A DNA stretch of 46,778 nt from UBA9715 sp045614225. Its GTDB lineage: Bacteria; Actinomycetota; Coriobacteriia; Coriobacteriales; Eggerthellaceae. This document shows positions 23,030 through 30,685 of this stretch, piece by piece. The number at the start of each line of letters is the position of its first letter. Position 1 is the first letter of the stretch. Both the position numbers and the translations under genes were made by a program. The stretch lies in contig JAZLCO010000014.1 in NCBI GenBank assembly GCA_045614225.1, positions 1 through 46,778 on the forward strand. Direction: 5' to 3'. Under the pieces are notes generated by a model. The model did not search any database, was not told where the DNA came from, and saw only the letters and a program-made list of their open reading frames with translations.

Positions 23030-24412
23030 ATGCGAAAACGCATCCTCGTTATAGCGGCGGCACTCGTGCTGGCGTTTGCCACCATGGCGGCACCCCTTGC
23101 GTACGCAGCCGATTTCACGTCGGCGAGCTCTGCAAAGGCAGATGTCAGCACCGACGACGTGACGGTCTCGACCGATTCGGACAATTTGGCGGCAATCATC
23201 GATGAATGCACTTTCGCAGTGGGCGATTTCGAGCGTGCCAGCAAAGGTTCGAACAGAGATATCGCCGACGAATACCATGGCTATTCCTATTACGTCGGCA
23301 GCAAAGCCCATACGCTCATGTACCTGGTAACCAGCGACATGGTGCTCGTCTATGTCGACCCCGATGCTGCAAAGGCTACTGGTTTTGACCTGTCGTCAGC
23401 TGACGATGTGGAGCTGCTGCAGCAATACCTGGCAGCACTCGACACTGCTGCAGGTAAGGGTAACGCGCTCATTCCCGATGAGGCGGAATGGGTGTTCACC
23501 ACCCAGAAGAAAAATGTCATCGACAGCGTGTCGTATGAATTCCTGCAGGAAATCGACGGCAGTCTGTACAACTGCATCATCGGCACCGATGGCTCGGATG
23601 TCACCGATTCGGCGCATGGGCATAACGTGCAACCGCTGTTCGCATGTTTCTCGTCGCTCATCGTGGCTGACGAGGCGGTTATCGTGGGCGAGGCCCCCTG
23701 GACCGAGAAGCTGATGTCGTTCATGTCGACGCTCGATTGGTCGCCGCTGTTCGTCACGCTCAAGACCACGTTCACGGCCATCGTGTTCATCTTCATCCTG
23801 GGTTTGGCGGCGGCGTATTTCTGCCTGCACCGCACGCCCAAGTTCCGCAATCTGTTCGACACCATCTTCACCATCCCGATGGTGCTGCCCCCCACGGTCT
23901 GCGGCTTTTTGCTGTTGCTGGCGCTGGGAAGCAACACGCCGGTGGGCAGGTGGTTCATCGATATCGGGTTCCCGCTGATTTTCAGCTGGCCGGCGACGGT
24001 CATCGCGGCGGTCATCGTGGCGTTCCCGCTGATGTACCGCGGCGCGTTGGGCGCCTTCGACAACCTCGACCCCAACATGCTCGACGCCGCGCGCACACTC
24101 GGCTGGTCCGAGTCACGCATCTTCTTCCAGATCATGTTGCCGCTGTCGTGGTCGTCCATCGCAGCCAGCACGGTGCTCGCGTTCGCCCGCGCGCTCGGCG
24201 AGTTCGGCGCAACGTTGTTCCTGGCGGGCAACTATCTGGGCATCACGCGCACCATTCCCATCGCAATCTACTTCGAGTGGATGAACGGCAACACCGACAT
24301 CGCCATCTTCTGGACGATCATCCTGATCATCTTCAGCTTCCTGGTGATCATGTTCATCAACCTGTGGTCGCAGCATACGACGCGCTACCGGAAGGGGGCG
24401 GTTGAGGAATGA
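23030..24412 (+). CDS. modB: ModB permease with N-terminal secreted domain
   Basis: This 460-aa protein is about twice the usual ModB length. Residues 1-27 are a signal peptide (ends APLAYAA), and about 28-235 form an extracytoplasmic domain that I do not recognise (DECTFAVGDFERASKGSNRDIADEYHGYSYYVGSKAHTLM...). About 240-455 are a complete ModB channel (FDTIFTIPMVLPPTVCGF, EAA-like loop DAARTLGWSESRIFFQIMLP, ARALGEFGATLFLAGN). The ModB N-terminus is normally outside, so the topology fits. GTGAAGGA at 23015-23022 is well placed for the ATG at 23030. The gene overlaps modC by 4 bp. Confidence 0.9.
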   Translation: MRKRILVIAAALVLAFATMAAPLAYAADFTSASSAKADVSTDDVTVSTDSDNLAAIIDECTFAVGDFERASKGSNRDIADEYHGYSYYVGSKAHTLMYLVTSDMVLVYVDPDAAKATGFDLSSADDVELLQQYLAALDTAAGKGNALIPDEAEWVFTTQKKNVIDSVSYEFLQEIDGSLYNCIIGTDGSDVTDSAHGHNVQPLFACFSSLIVADEAVIVGEAPWTEKLMSFMSTLDWSPLFVTLKTTFTAIVFIFILGLAAAYFCLHRTPKFRNLFDTIFTIPMVLPPTVCGFLLLLALGSNTPVGRWFIDIGFPLIFSWPATVIAAVIVAFPLMYRGALGAFDNLDPNMLDAARTLGWSESRIFFQIMLPLSWSSIAASTVLAFARALGEFGATLFLAGNYLGITRTIPIAIYFEWMNGNTDIAIFWTIILIIFSFLVIMFINLWSQHTTRYRKGAVEE

Positions 24413-25527
24413 GCCTCGAGGTCGATATCAAGAAAACATTCGGTTCGTACACGCTCGACGTGAGCTTCAAGGCCGAAGACGAGGTGTTCGGGCTTTTGGG
24501 CGCATCGGGTTGCGGCAAATCACTGACCATGCGTTCCATCGCAGGTATCGAAACGCCCGATGAGGGGCGTATCGTCGTGAACGGCGAGGTGTTCTTCGAC
24601 AGCGCGGCGGGCATCAACCTCAAGCCCCAACAGCGCAAAACGGCGTTGCTGTTCCAAAACTACATGCTGTTCCCCAACTTGACAGTCGAGGACAACGTGG
24701 CGGCGGGCATTCCGAAGAGCACGCCCAAAGCCGAGCGCGACGCCATCGTGAAGGAAGAGCTGCAGCGCTTCGACGTCGCGGCGTTCGGGAAACGCTACCC
24801 GGCGCAGCTTTCGGGCGGCCAGCAGCAACGCGTGGCACTCGCGCGCATGTTGGCGGCACGCCCCGGCATCTTGATGCTCGACGAGCCGTTCAGCGCTCTC
24901 GACTCTCACTTGAAGAGCGTGCTCGAGCAGAACCTCACGGGCTTGTTCGACGTGTTCGACGGGACGATCCTCTACGTCAGCCATGACATCGACGAGGCGG
25001 TGCGTTTCTGCGACACCATCGCCGTCATGGAGCAGGGCAAGCTGATGGAGGTGGACAAGGGCCGCGAGCTCATCGAGAACCCCAAGAGCTTGGCAGGCAT
25101 CAAGCTTGGCGGATGCAAGAACGCGCCCGATGCCGAGTACGTTGACGACCACACCGTGTACTGCCCGCAATGGGGCGTCGATATTCATACCTCGCAGTTG
25201 GTGCCACACGATGTGAAAGCCATCGGCTTGCGCGCGTTCAATCTCAAGCAAGTCGACGGGCCGGGTAAAGACGTGTTCCGCATGCGCGTCGACCGCGTGA
25301 GCGACTCGCGCTTCGACCGCATGGCATTGCTCGAGTTCCTCGACCGTCGCTCCGATGCCGACGATCTCGTGGCTGCGCACGAGCAAGAGATGCACTACCT
25401 GCACCAGCGCGTGTTCTGGCGCATTGACGCAGGCGAGGGCAAGAGCAATTGGGACGAGCTGCCCAAGCCTGGCGACGAACTTTGGATGCAAATTCCCGAA
25501 GGCAAGATCTATATCGTCAACAAGTGA
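24409..25527 (+). CDS. modC: Molybdate ABC ATPase ModC
   Basis: The 372-aa protein has a Walker A GASGCGKS, Q-loop LLFQNYMLFPNLTV, signature LSGGQQQRVALARM, Walker B LMLDEPFSALD and H-loop VSHDIDEA. It also has a ~130-residue C-terminal domain (about 235-372) where ModC proteins carry a regulatory Mop/TOBE domain. That domain is diverged here (YVDDHTVYCPQWGVDIHTS..., PGDELWMQIPEGKIYIVN). The start overlaps the modB stop (ATGA), a sign of translational coupling. It powers the importer with ModA and ModB. Confidence 0.92.
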   Translation: MSLEVDIKKTFGSYTLDVSFKAEDEVFGLLGASGCGKSLTMRSIAGIETPDEGRIVVNGEVFFDSAAGINLKPQQRKTALLFQNYMLFPNLTVEDNVAAGIPKSTPKAERDAIVKEELQRFDVAAFGKRYPAQLSGGQQQRVALARMLAARPGILMLDEPFSALDSHLKSVLEQNLTGLFDVFDGTILYVSHDIDEAVRFCDTIAVMEQGKLMEVDKGRELIENPKSLAGIKLGGCKNAPDAEYVDDHTVYCPQWGVDIHTSQLVPHDVKAIGLRAFNLKQVDGPGKDVFRMRVDRVSDSRFDRMALLEFLDRRSDADDLVAAHEQEMHYLHQRVFWRIDAGEGKSNWDELPKPGDELWMQIPEGKIYIVNK

Positions 25528-25583
25528 GTGAGTACATCACCAGGCCGTAGGCGTATCCTGCAGCCCATAGATGTATCTCGAAG

Positions 25584-25602
25584 TGGTACGAACCGTGACG
25601 AA
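25584..25602 (+). promoter_or_regulatory. GGTACGAACC-GTGACGAAA element upstream of moaA
   Basis: TGGTACGAACCGTGACGAAA about 95-110 bp before moaA closely matches the modA upstream element (TGGTACGAACAGTGATGAAA, minus strand). The third repeat unit seen in the other copies is degenerate here. It is a candidate shared operator. Confidence 0.45.
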
Positions 25603-25694
25603 AAGAATGCGCTTCCGCGAATATATCTAGCCAAGAATGAATTAAGCGGCTACACTGCATTCCACGGATTTATTTCCTGGAAGGGAAGACTTGT

Positions 25695-26699
25695 ATGAAA
25701 GACAGCCATGGTCGTGTCATCGATTACTTGCGTATATCGTTGACCGACAAGTGCAATTTCCGTTGCATTTACTGCATGCCAGAAGAAGGCGTGTGCGCGA
25801 TGAGCCACGACGAAATCCTGCGCATCGAGGAGATCGAGGATATCGCCCGCGTGGCCACGCGCATCGGCACCAAAAGCGTGCGCTTGACTGGTGGCGAGCC
25901 GCTTGTACGCAAGGGCGTGGTCGGCTTGGTTCAGTCGCTTCACGAGATGCCGGGCATTGAAAACATCTCGATGACGACGAACGGTGTGCTGTTGCCGAAG
26001 ATGGCCGACGAGCTGAAGCGCGCTGGACTTTCCCGCGTCAACATCTCGCTCGACACGCTCGACCCCGAGCAGTTCGAGTTCATCACGCGCGTCGGCAAGA
26101 TTGAGTCGACGCTCGCGGGTATCGACGCGGCGCTTGAAGCAGGGTTCAATCCCGTCAAGATCAATGCAGTCACGGTACGCAGCCTGAATCAGGATTTCTT
26201 GGCATTTGCGAAGCTCTCGATCGACCGTCCATTGCACGTTCGCTTCATCGAATACATGCCCGTCGGCACCTCTACTGGCTCCGATGGCACCGGTTGGGGC
26301 AAGCAGGATGTTGTGCCATCGGAAGAACTGCTCGGTATCATCAACGAGCGCGCTCGTGAACAGGGCTTGCCCGAGCTCGTTCCGACCAACAATGACGACA
26401 AGCCCATCGGTTGGGGTCCGGCTCGTTACTTTGAGTTCCCCGGCGCGAAGGGAACGGTCGGGTTCATCTCTCCGCTGTCGCGCCACTTCTGCAGCGAATG
26501 CAACCGCCTGCGTCTGACAGCCGATGGCAAGCTGCGTCCGTGCCTGTTCTCGGACCGCGAGATCGATGTGCGTGCGGCGTTGCGCGAGGGTGGAGAAGAG
26601 GCGGTTTACAACTGCTTCCTCGAGGCTTTGGATCTCAAGCCTGACGAGCATCATGACAAAGTTGGCACCGAGCGCAACATGTCCCAGATCGGCGGCTAG
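25695..26699 (+). CDS. moaA: GTP 3',8-cyclase MoaA
   Basis: The 334-aa radical-SAM enzyme carries CNFRCIYC (C20, C24, C27) for the SAM-binding 4Fe-4S cluster, the GGEPL motif and a second cluster motif CSECNRLRLTADGKLRPC. It ends in the functional Gly-Gly tail (QIGG). It converts GTP to the cyclic dehydro intermediate in the first step of molybdenum cofactor synthesis, in the cytoplasm with MoaC. GGAAGGGAAG precedes the ATG. moaC follows, separated by a short palindrome. Confidence 0.97.
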   Translation: MKDSHGRVIDYLRISLTDKCNFRCIYCMPEEGVCAMSHDEILRIEEIEDIARVATRIGTKSVRLTGGEPLVRKGVVGLVQSLHEMPGIENISMTTNGVLLPKMADELKRAGLSRVNISLDTLDPEQFEFITRVGKIESTLAGIDAALEAGFNPVKINAVTVRSLNQDFLAFAKLSIDRPLHVRFIEYMPVGTSTGSDGTGWGKQDVVPSEELLGIINERAREQGLPELVPTNNDDKPIGWGPARYFEFPGAKGTVGFISPLSRHFCSECNRLRLTADGKLRPCLFSDREIDVRAALREGGEEAVYNCFLEALDLKPDEHHDKVGTERNMSQIGG

Positions 26700-26707
26700 T
26701 TTGTGTT

Positions 26708-26727
26708 AAAAAGGGGCAGTCCCTTTT
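26708..26727. repeat. Short palindrome between moaA and moaC
   Basis: AAAAAGGGG-ca-G-TCCCTTTT forms an imperfect 8-9 bp inverted repeat with the GGGGCAGTCCC core seen in REP-type elements elsewhere in the window (29042-29074). It has no clear terminator role. Confidence 0.4.
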
Positions 26728-26773
26728 GAACACGAGTAGATATTCGGAATTTGAGAACGCGAAGGTTGATTAT

Positions 26774-27277
26774 ATGTCTGACGAGCAGAAACTTACTCAC
26801 ATCGATGAAAAGGGCGACGTGCGCATGGTCGATGTGTCGGCGAAGCCCGACACCGAGCGCATCGCCGTGGCCGAAGGCTTCATCGCCATGCATCAGGAGA
26901 CGCTCGACCTGATCGTCGAAGGCAAGGCTGCGAAGGGTGACGTGCTCGCGTGCGCACGTGTGGCGGGCGTTATGGCTGCAAAGCAGACGTCAGCTCTCAT
27001 TCCGATGTGCCATCCACTGAACATCACCAAAGCGAAGGTCGAGTGCGAGCCTGTGCAGGCAGGCGAGCGCGAGGACGGTCGTGTGGGCATCCACATCACC
27101 ACGACGTGCGGTGTGACTGGAAAAACGGGCATTGAGATGGAGGCTCTTACCGCCGCGTCCATCGCATGTCTCACGGTGTATGACATGTGCAAGGCTGTGG
27201 ATCGTGGCATGGAAATCATGGACGTGCGCCTGCTCAAGAAGGACGGCGGAAAAACCGGTCTCTGGTTGCGTGATTAG
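26774..27277 (+). CDS. moaC: Cyclic pyranopterin monophosphate synthase MoaC
   Basis: The 167-aa protein matches MoaC along its whole length, with THIDEKGDVRMVDVS near the N-terminus, LIPMCHPLNI (His80), TGVEMEAL-like TGIEMEALTAAS and LTVYDMCKAVDRGM (Asp137, Lys140), which are the catalytic positions in the family. It makes cyclic pyranopterin monophosphate from the MoaA product. I chose 26774, where GAAGG precedes by 8 bases, over an in-frame TTG at 26726. A terminator follows. Confidence 0.97.
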   Translation: MSDEQKLTHIDEKGDVRMVDVSAKPDTERIAVAEGFIAMHQETLDLIVEGKAAKGDVLACARVAGVMAAKQTSALIPMCHPLNITKAKVECEPVQAGEREDGRVGIHITTTCGVTGKTGIEMEALTAASIACLTVYDMCKAVDRGMEIMDVRLLKKDGGKTGLWLRD

Positions 27278-27313
27278 CCACGTCAGTAACATCAAACTGG
27301 TTGCAAACGAAAA

Positions 27314-27344
27314 CGGTGCGGACATCCCAAGGGCGTCCGCACCG
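27314..27344 (+). terminator. Terminator after moaC
   Basis: CGGTGCGGAC...GTCCGCACCG forms a perfect 10-bp stem with an 11-base loop, between moaC and the convergent lipoprotein gene. Downstream T content is low. Confidence 0.7.
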
Positions 27345-27372
27345 CGTATTTACAGGAGCTGTACCGTTTCGG

Positions 27373-28113
27373 TTATTTGGCGCTCGTTTCCTGTTCGGCA
27401 GCACCGCTGAAATACGTGAAGATTGCGTTCAAGTCTTCTTCCGTCGGAGCGACAATGCTGATGTTGAAGTAGGCACCGTCAACCTCGGCGCATGCCTGGC
27501 CAATCCACAGCTCGGCGTCGTCGCTCGTCACCTTCGTGATCATTGCCGGGATCTCGCGATTGATTCCCTCGAATTCGACGGTTGCACCATTGGACACGTA
27601 TGAGACGTTCGAGCCCTGTACGCTCTCCAGCGTCTTGTCGACGGCGGCATCCAGATGGGTTTCGGCGTCTTGACCAGCTGTGCTCTCACCCGGTTCTTCG
27701 ATGGTCACGACAACAGCCATCGAAGAGTCGTTAGATGAAGCAATCATGTCAGCAGAGCCTTGGCCAAGCCCGCTAAGCTGAGTGTTCATGCTCTCGAGGC
27801 TGGAAGCGTCGACAAAAGTCCAGCCTTCGGGCAAGTTAAAGACGATGCCGAAGAAGTCGTTCTTGTAATAGCTGGACTCATCGCCTGCGGCTTGAGCGCT
27901 TTCGCTCGCCGCTGCGGCGCTCGAAGCTGCGTCGGTGCTTGCTGCGGAAGCGGATGCGCTTGCGGCAGATGCAGCCGCGCTTGCTGCGGAAGCGGATGCG
28001 TTTGATGCGCTTGCAGCGCTTGCCGAGCTCGACGCGCTCGACCCGCATGCGCTCAGCGCGCCGGCGAGTGCCAGCATTAGAGCCACAACGGCGATTTTGC
28101 TGATGGTTTTCAT
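27373..28113 (-). CDS. Lipoprotein with Ser/Ala linker, unknown function
   Basis: The 246-aa protein has a Sec lipoprotein signal (MKTISKIAVVALMLALAGALSACGSS), an exceptionally long Ser/Ala linker (about 25-75) and a ~165-residue globular domain (YYKNDFFGIVFNLPEGWTFVDAS...). Domains starting with a phrase like FGIxFxLPEGW are common in small secreted proteins of Firmicutes and Actinobacteria, with no known reaction. It probably sits on the outer face of the membrane. GGAAAGG precedes the ATG. It is monocistronic and points against moaC. Confidence 0.88.
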   Translation of the reverse strand: MKTISKIAVVALMLALAGALSACGSSASSSASAASASNASASAASAAASAASASASAASTDAASSAAAASESAQAAGDESSYYKNDFFGIVFNLPEGWTFVDASSLESMNTQLSGLGQGSADMIASSNDSSMAVVVTIEEPGESTAGQDAETHLDAAVDKTLESVQGSNVSYVSNGATVEFEGINREIPAMITKVTSDDAELWIGQACAEVDGAYFNISIVAPTEEDLNAIFTYFSGAAEQETSAK

Positions 28114-28291
28114 GGTGCCTTTCCTTCCCGAATCGTTTCGATTCCTTTAGTTCTGCCTTTTGATAAGGCTGGAATAATTGTATTGCGGGTTGGGCAAATG
28201 TTGTGTAATGCAATATGAAAAAATCTTGTGAGTGAAACTGATTCCAATATGTCATTTTTCGAGTCCTGCGCTAGAAGGGGCCTAGCTTCAG

Positions 28292-28315
28292 GGTCGCTCT
28301 TTTGAGCGGCCTTTT
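28292..28315 (+). terminator. Terminator-like hairpin in a leader region
   Basis: GGTCGCTC-tttt-GAGCGGCC followed by TTTTT is a good intrinsic terminator on the plus strand. No plus-strand gene ends upstream of it, because the upstream gene is on the minus strand. It would end a short transcript starting after 28114, or act as an attenuator for the gene at 28406. Confidence 0.7.
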
Positions 28316-28354
28316 TGCTAGAATGTGCGAATGCACGACCAGGATGAGAGACTG

Positions 28355-28380
28355 ACCAAAAAGATGGCCTCTTTTTGGTT
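28355..28380 (+). repeat. ACCAAAAAGA...TCTTTTTGGT hairpin
   Basis: A perfect 10-11 bp stem with a five-base loop, ending 25 bp before the hexapeptide-repeat gene. It closely resembles 3957-3981, which also lies just before a gene. Confidence 0.5.
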
Positions 28381-28405
28381 AGAGGAGCTTTTGAGGTGAG
28401 CGAAG

Positions 28406-29038
28406 ATGCCGAAGCCGCAGATCAAGATGGGTACAGCCATCACAAACTACCATCAGGTAAGGTTTGCGCCGAACGTCATGCTGTCATCTCATGCGACCGT
28501 GTGCGGCAACGTGAAAATCGGTGCAGGCACCTCCGTGTTTGCCGGAACGCAGATTCGCGGCGATTGCGAGCCCATCGTCATCGGTTCGAACACGAACATC
28601 CAGGAGAATTCATGCCTGCATGTGAGCATGGGAAGCAAGCTCACAATCGGTGACAGCGTGACGATAGGGCATAACGCCGTCTTGCACGGTTGCACCATCG
28701 AGGACAACGTGCTCATCGGAATGGGCGCGATAGTGATGGACGACGCGGTTATTCCGAGCGATTGCTTGGTTGCTGCTGGATCTCTTGTCACGCAAGGAAA
28801 AACGTTTGAACCGCGGTCGCTCATCATGGGCTCGCCTGCGCGCGCTGTACGCGAGCTGACCGATGAAGAGATCGAGTCCATGATCACGGTGGCTGCTCCC
28901 GCATACGCCGAGGTCGCACGAGCCATGACGGCAGAAGGCTTGATGGCTAATCCACCTGCTGGTGCCAACATCTGGCCGCCTTCTGGCTTGTTTGGCAACT
29001 CTGCTGCTGCAGGCATGTTTCTTGGCGCTGCATTCTGA
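28406..29038 (+). CDS. Gamma-carbonic anhydrase-like hexapeptide-repeat protein
   Basis: The 210-aa protein has a left-handed beta-helix core (about 15-150) of hexapeptide repeats. The histidines fit the metal-binding pattern of the gamma-carbonic anhydrase/YrdA family: SCLHV, then GHNAVLHGC. A C-terminal helix follows (about 150-185), then a Gly/Ala/Pro tail of about 25 residues that is longer than usual. Members are trimers that may bind zinc or iron; many have no known activity. GAGGTG precedes the ATG. The 292-bp upstream interval holds a terminator-like hairpin and the AACCAAAAAGA hairpin. Confidence 0.9.
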   Translation: MPKPQIKMGTAITNYHQVRFAPNVMLSSHATVCGNVKIGAGTSVFAGTQIRGDCEPIVIGSNTNIQENSCLHVSMGSKLTIGDSVTIGHNAVLHGCTIEDNVLIGMGAIVMDDAVIPSDCLVAAGSLVTQGKTFEPRSLIMGSPARAVRELTDEEIESMITVAAPAYAEVARAMTAEGLMANPPAGANIWPPSGLFGNSAAAGMFLGAAF

Positions 29039-29041
29039 GAT

Positions 29042-29074
29042 AATGAGTCATCGGGACAGTCCCAATGACTCATT
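29042..29074. repeat. REP-like palindrome
   Basis: AATGAGTCATCGGGA (29042-29056) and TCCCAATGACTCATT (29060-29074) form a 15-bp inverted repeat with one mismatch and a three-base centre. It fills the gap before the MFS gene. Confidence 0.8.
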
Positions 29075-29088
29075 GAACGGAGCGCATT

Positions 29089-30411
29089 ATGGCAAGCCAA
29101 TCAAACGCTGCAAAAACGAAGCTCCCCGGCAAGACGTGGACGATCATCGTCTTGCTTGCTCTGATGGGCCAGGTGGCTTGGGCGGTCGAAAACAACTTCT
29201 TCAACCTGTTCATCCAAGATGCGTTCGGCGCATCGCTGTCGGATGTGGCCTTGATGGTCAGCGCATCTGCGCTTACGGCGACGGCGACCACATTGCTGGT
29301 GGGCGTATGGTCTGACCGCGCGGGGCGACGCAAGGTGTTCGTGGTTGTCGGAACGCTGATCTGGGGCTTATCCATCTGCGCATTCGCGGTGTTGCAGAAC
29401 GTATCGGCAGCCCTTGCCCGTGATGCGGCGGCAGCCGCCACGTTGGGCATCACGCTCACCATTGTGTTCGACTGCATCATGACGTTTTTCGGCAGCTTGG
29501 CCAATGATGCCTGCTTCAACGCATGGATGACCGACATCACCGACGACACGAACCGCGGCCGCGTCGAGGGTGTGAACTCTGCGATGCCGTTGCTCAGCAT
29601 GCTTGTCGTGTTCGGTGGCGCGATGTTCTTCATGATCGTGGGCGACGATGGTTCGGTCACGTATGACTATCCGCTGTTCTTCACGATCATCGGTGCTATT
29701 GTCATTGCGACAGGCGTGGCTGCTGCCGTTCTTATGGAGGACTCGCATCCCGAACCTCGCAAAGGCGATGGTTACTTCACCGAATTGGCGTACGGCTTCA
29801 AGCCTTCGTCGGCGCGTGGCAACCGTATGCTCTACCTCGTGCTCGCGGCTTACTGCGTGTTCGCCATCGCTATGCAGGTCATCATGCCGTACTACGTGCT
29901 GTATTTGCGTCTGCCCTACATCTTGGGCGAGAACTACGTGTTCGTCATGGCGCCGTGCATCGTCATTGCTGCGGTCTTCACCATGTTCTACGGTCGTCTG
30001 GTTGACAAACGCGGTTTCAGCTTTGCGATTATCCTCCCGCTCATACTGTTCCTGGCAGGATGCGCCATTCTCACTGTGATGGTGAATGCGCCCGGTGTTT
30101 TCGTGGGCAGCATGCTCATGCTATCGGGTTATCTGGGGGCGGTAGCATGTTTCGGTGCCGCCATCCGCAACAACACACCGCTCGGTCATGTCGGTGCGTA
30201 TCAGGGCATTCGCATCTTTATGGTCGTGCTCGTGCCCATGCTCGTTGGTCCCTGGATCGGCAGCGCCATCAGCGCTTCATCGGGTGCGGTCGTGGGCTTT
30301 GGCGTAGTCGGCGACGGTTTCACCCCTTCGTCGCTCATCTTCGCAGGCGGAGCAGCTGTGGCTTTGCTGACCTTCATCGTCCTGTTCCTCATCCGCCGTG
30401 TTGAGAAGTAG
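29089..30411 (+). CDS. MFS transporter (sugar/cation-symporter-like)
   Basis: The 440-aa protein has about 12 predicted membrane helices and the MFS signature between helices 2 and 3 (GVWSDRAGRRKVF). The start (TWTIIVLLALMGQVAWAVENNFFNLFIQDAFG) resembles the GPH/SLC45-like and related sugar-transporter branch. The substrate cannot be assigned. It starts 50 bp after the hexapeptide-repeat gene, across a palindrome, so the two may be co-transcribed. GGAG lies upstream of the ATG. Confidence 0.9.
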   Translation: MASQSNAAKTKLPGKTWTIIVLLALMGQVAWAVENNFFNLFIQDAFGASLSDVALMVSASALTATATTLLVGVWSDRAGRRKVFVVVGTLIWGLSICAFAVLQNVSAALARDAAAAATLGITLTIVFDCIMTFFGSLANDACFNAWMTDITDDTNRGRVEGVNSAMPLLSMLVVFGGAMFFMIVGDDGSVTYDYPLFFTIIGAIVIATGVAAAVLMEDSHPEPRKGDGYFTELAYGFKPSSARGNRMLYLVLAAYCVFAIAMQVIMPYYVLYLRLPYILGENYVFVMAPCIVIAAVFTMFYGRLVDKRGFSFAIILPLILFLAGCAILTVMVNAPGVFVGSMLMLSGYLGAVACFGAAIRNNTPLGHVGAYQGIRIFMVVLVPMLVGPWIGSAISASSGAVVGFGVVGDGFTPSSLIFAGGAAVALLTFIVLFLIRRVEK

Positions 30412-30412
30412 G

Positions 30413-30456
30413 GTTTGGTTGTTTGGATCCGGTCTCGGATAACCAAAACGACCAAC
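30413..30456. repeat. TTTGGTTGTTTGG...CCAAAACGACCAA inverted repeat
   Basis: The arms form a ~12-bp imperfect stem around GATCCGGTCTCGGATAA, right after the MFS stop codon. It may terminate transcription, although no T-run follows. Confidence 0.5.
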
Positions 30457-30479
30457 AAGATATGTTTTGCGTAGAAACC

Positions 30480-30507
30480 TTGCAGATGCGCTAACACGTG
30501 CTATCAT
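30480..30507 (+). promoter_or_regulatory. Probable promoter of the infC operon
   Basis: TTGCAG at 30480-30485 and TATCAT at 30502-30507 are separated by 16 bp, about 180 bp before infC. This leaves a leader long enough for attenuation. Confidence 0.5.
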
Positions 30508-30510
30508 AGG

Positions 30511-30650
30511 CAAGCTGAAATTCAAGCGGGGGCTTTGCCCTCCACCTGGTTCGGCGCCCGAAGGGCAGCTGATGGGTCTCGCGAATATGGTTTGCAAGGG
30601 CGTACGCCCACGCAGTTCGCAGCCCGTCGTGTCGACGGGTTTTTTATTGG
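30511..30650 (+). promoter_or_regulatory. infC operon leader with intrinsic terminator (attenuator)
   Basis: The leader contains GC-rich inverted segments (for example GGGGGCTTTGCCC) and ends in CCCGTCG-tgt-CGACGGG (30623-30639) followed by six T residues. A complete terminator this close before infC points to transcription attenuation. Ribosomal protein L20 or IF3 feedback is known for this operon in other bacteria; the mechanism here is inferred. Confidence 0.65.
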
Positions 30651-30685
30651 ACGCGCGCAAGCGCAGGGAAGCACGTAGAAAGTAG

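Noticed and set aside
25528..25694. Moco riboswitch upstream of moaA
   Set aside because: I looked for the conserved structured core in the 167-bp leader and could not recognise it; a covariance-model search would be needed.
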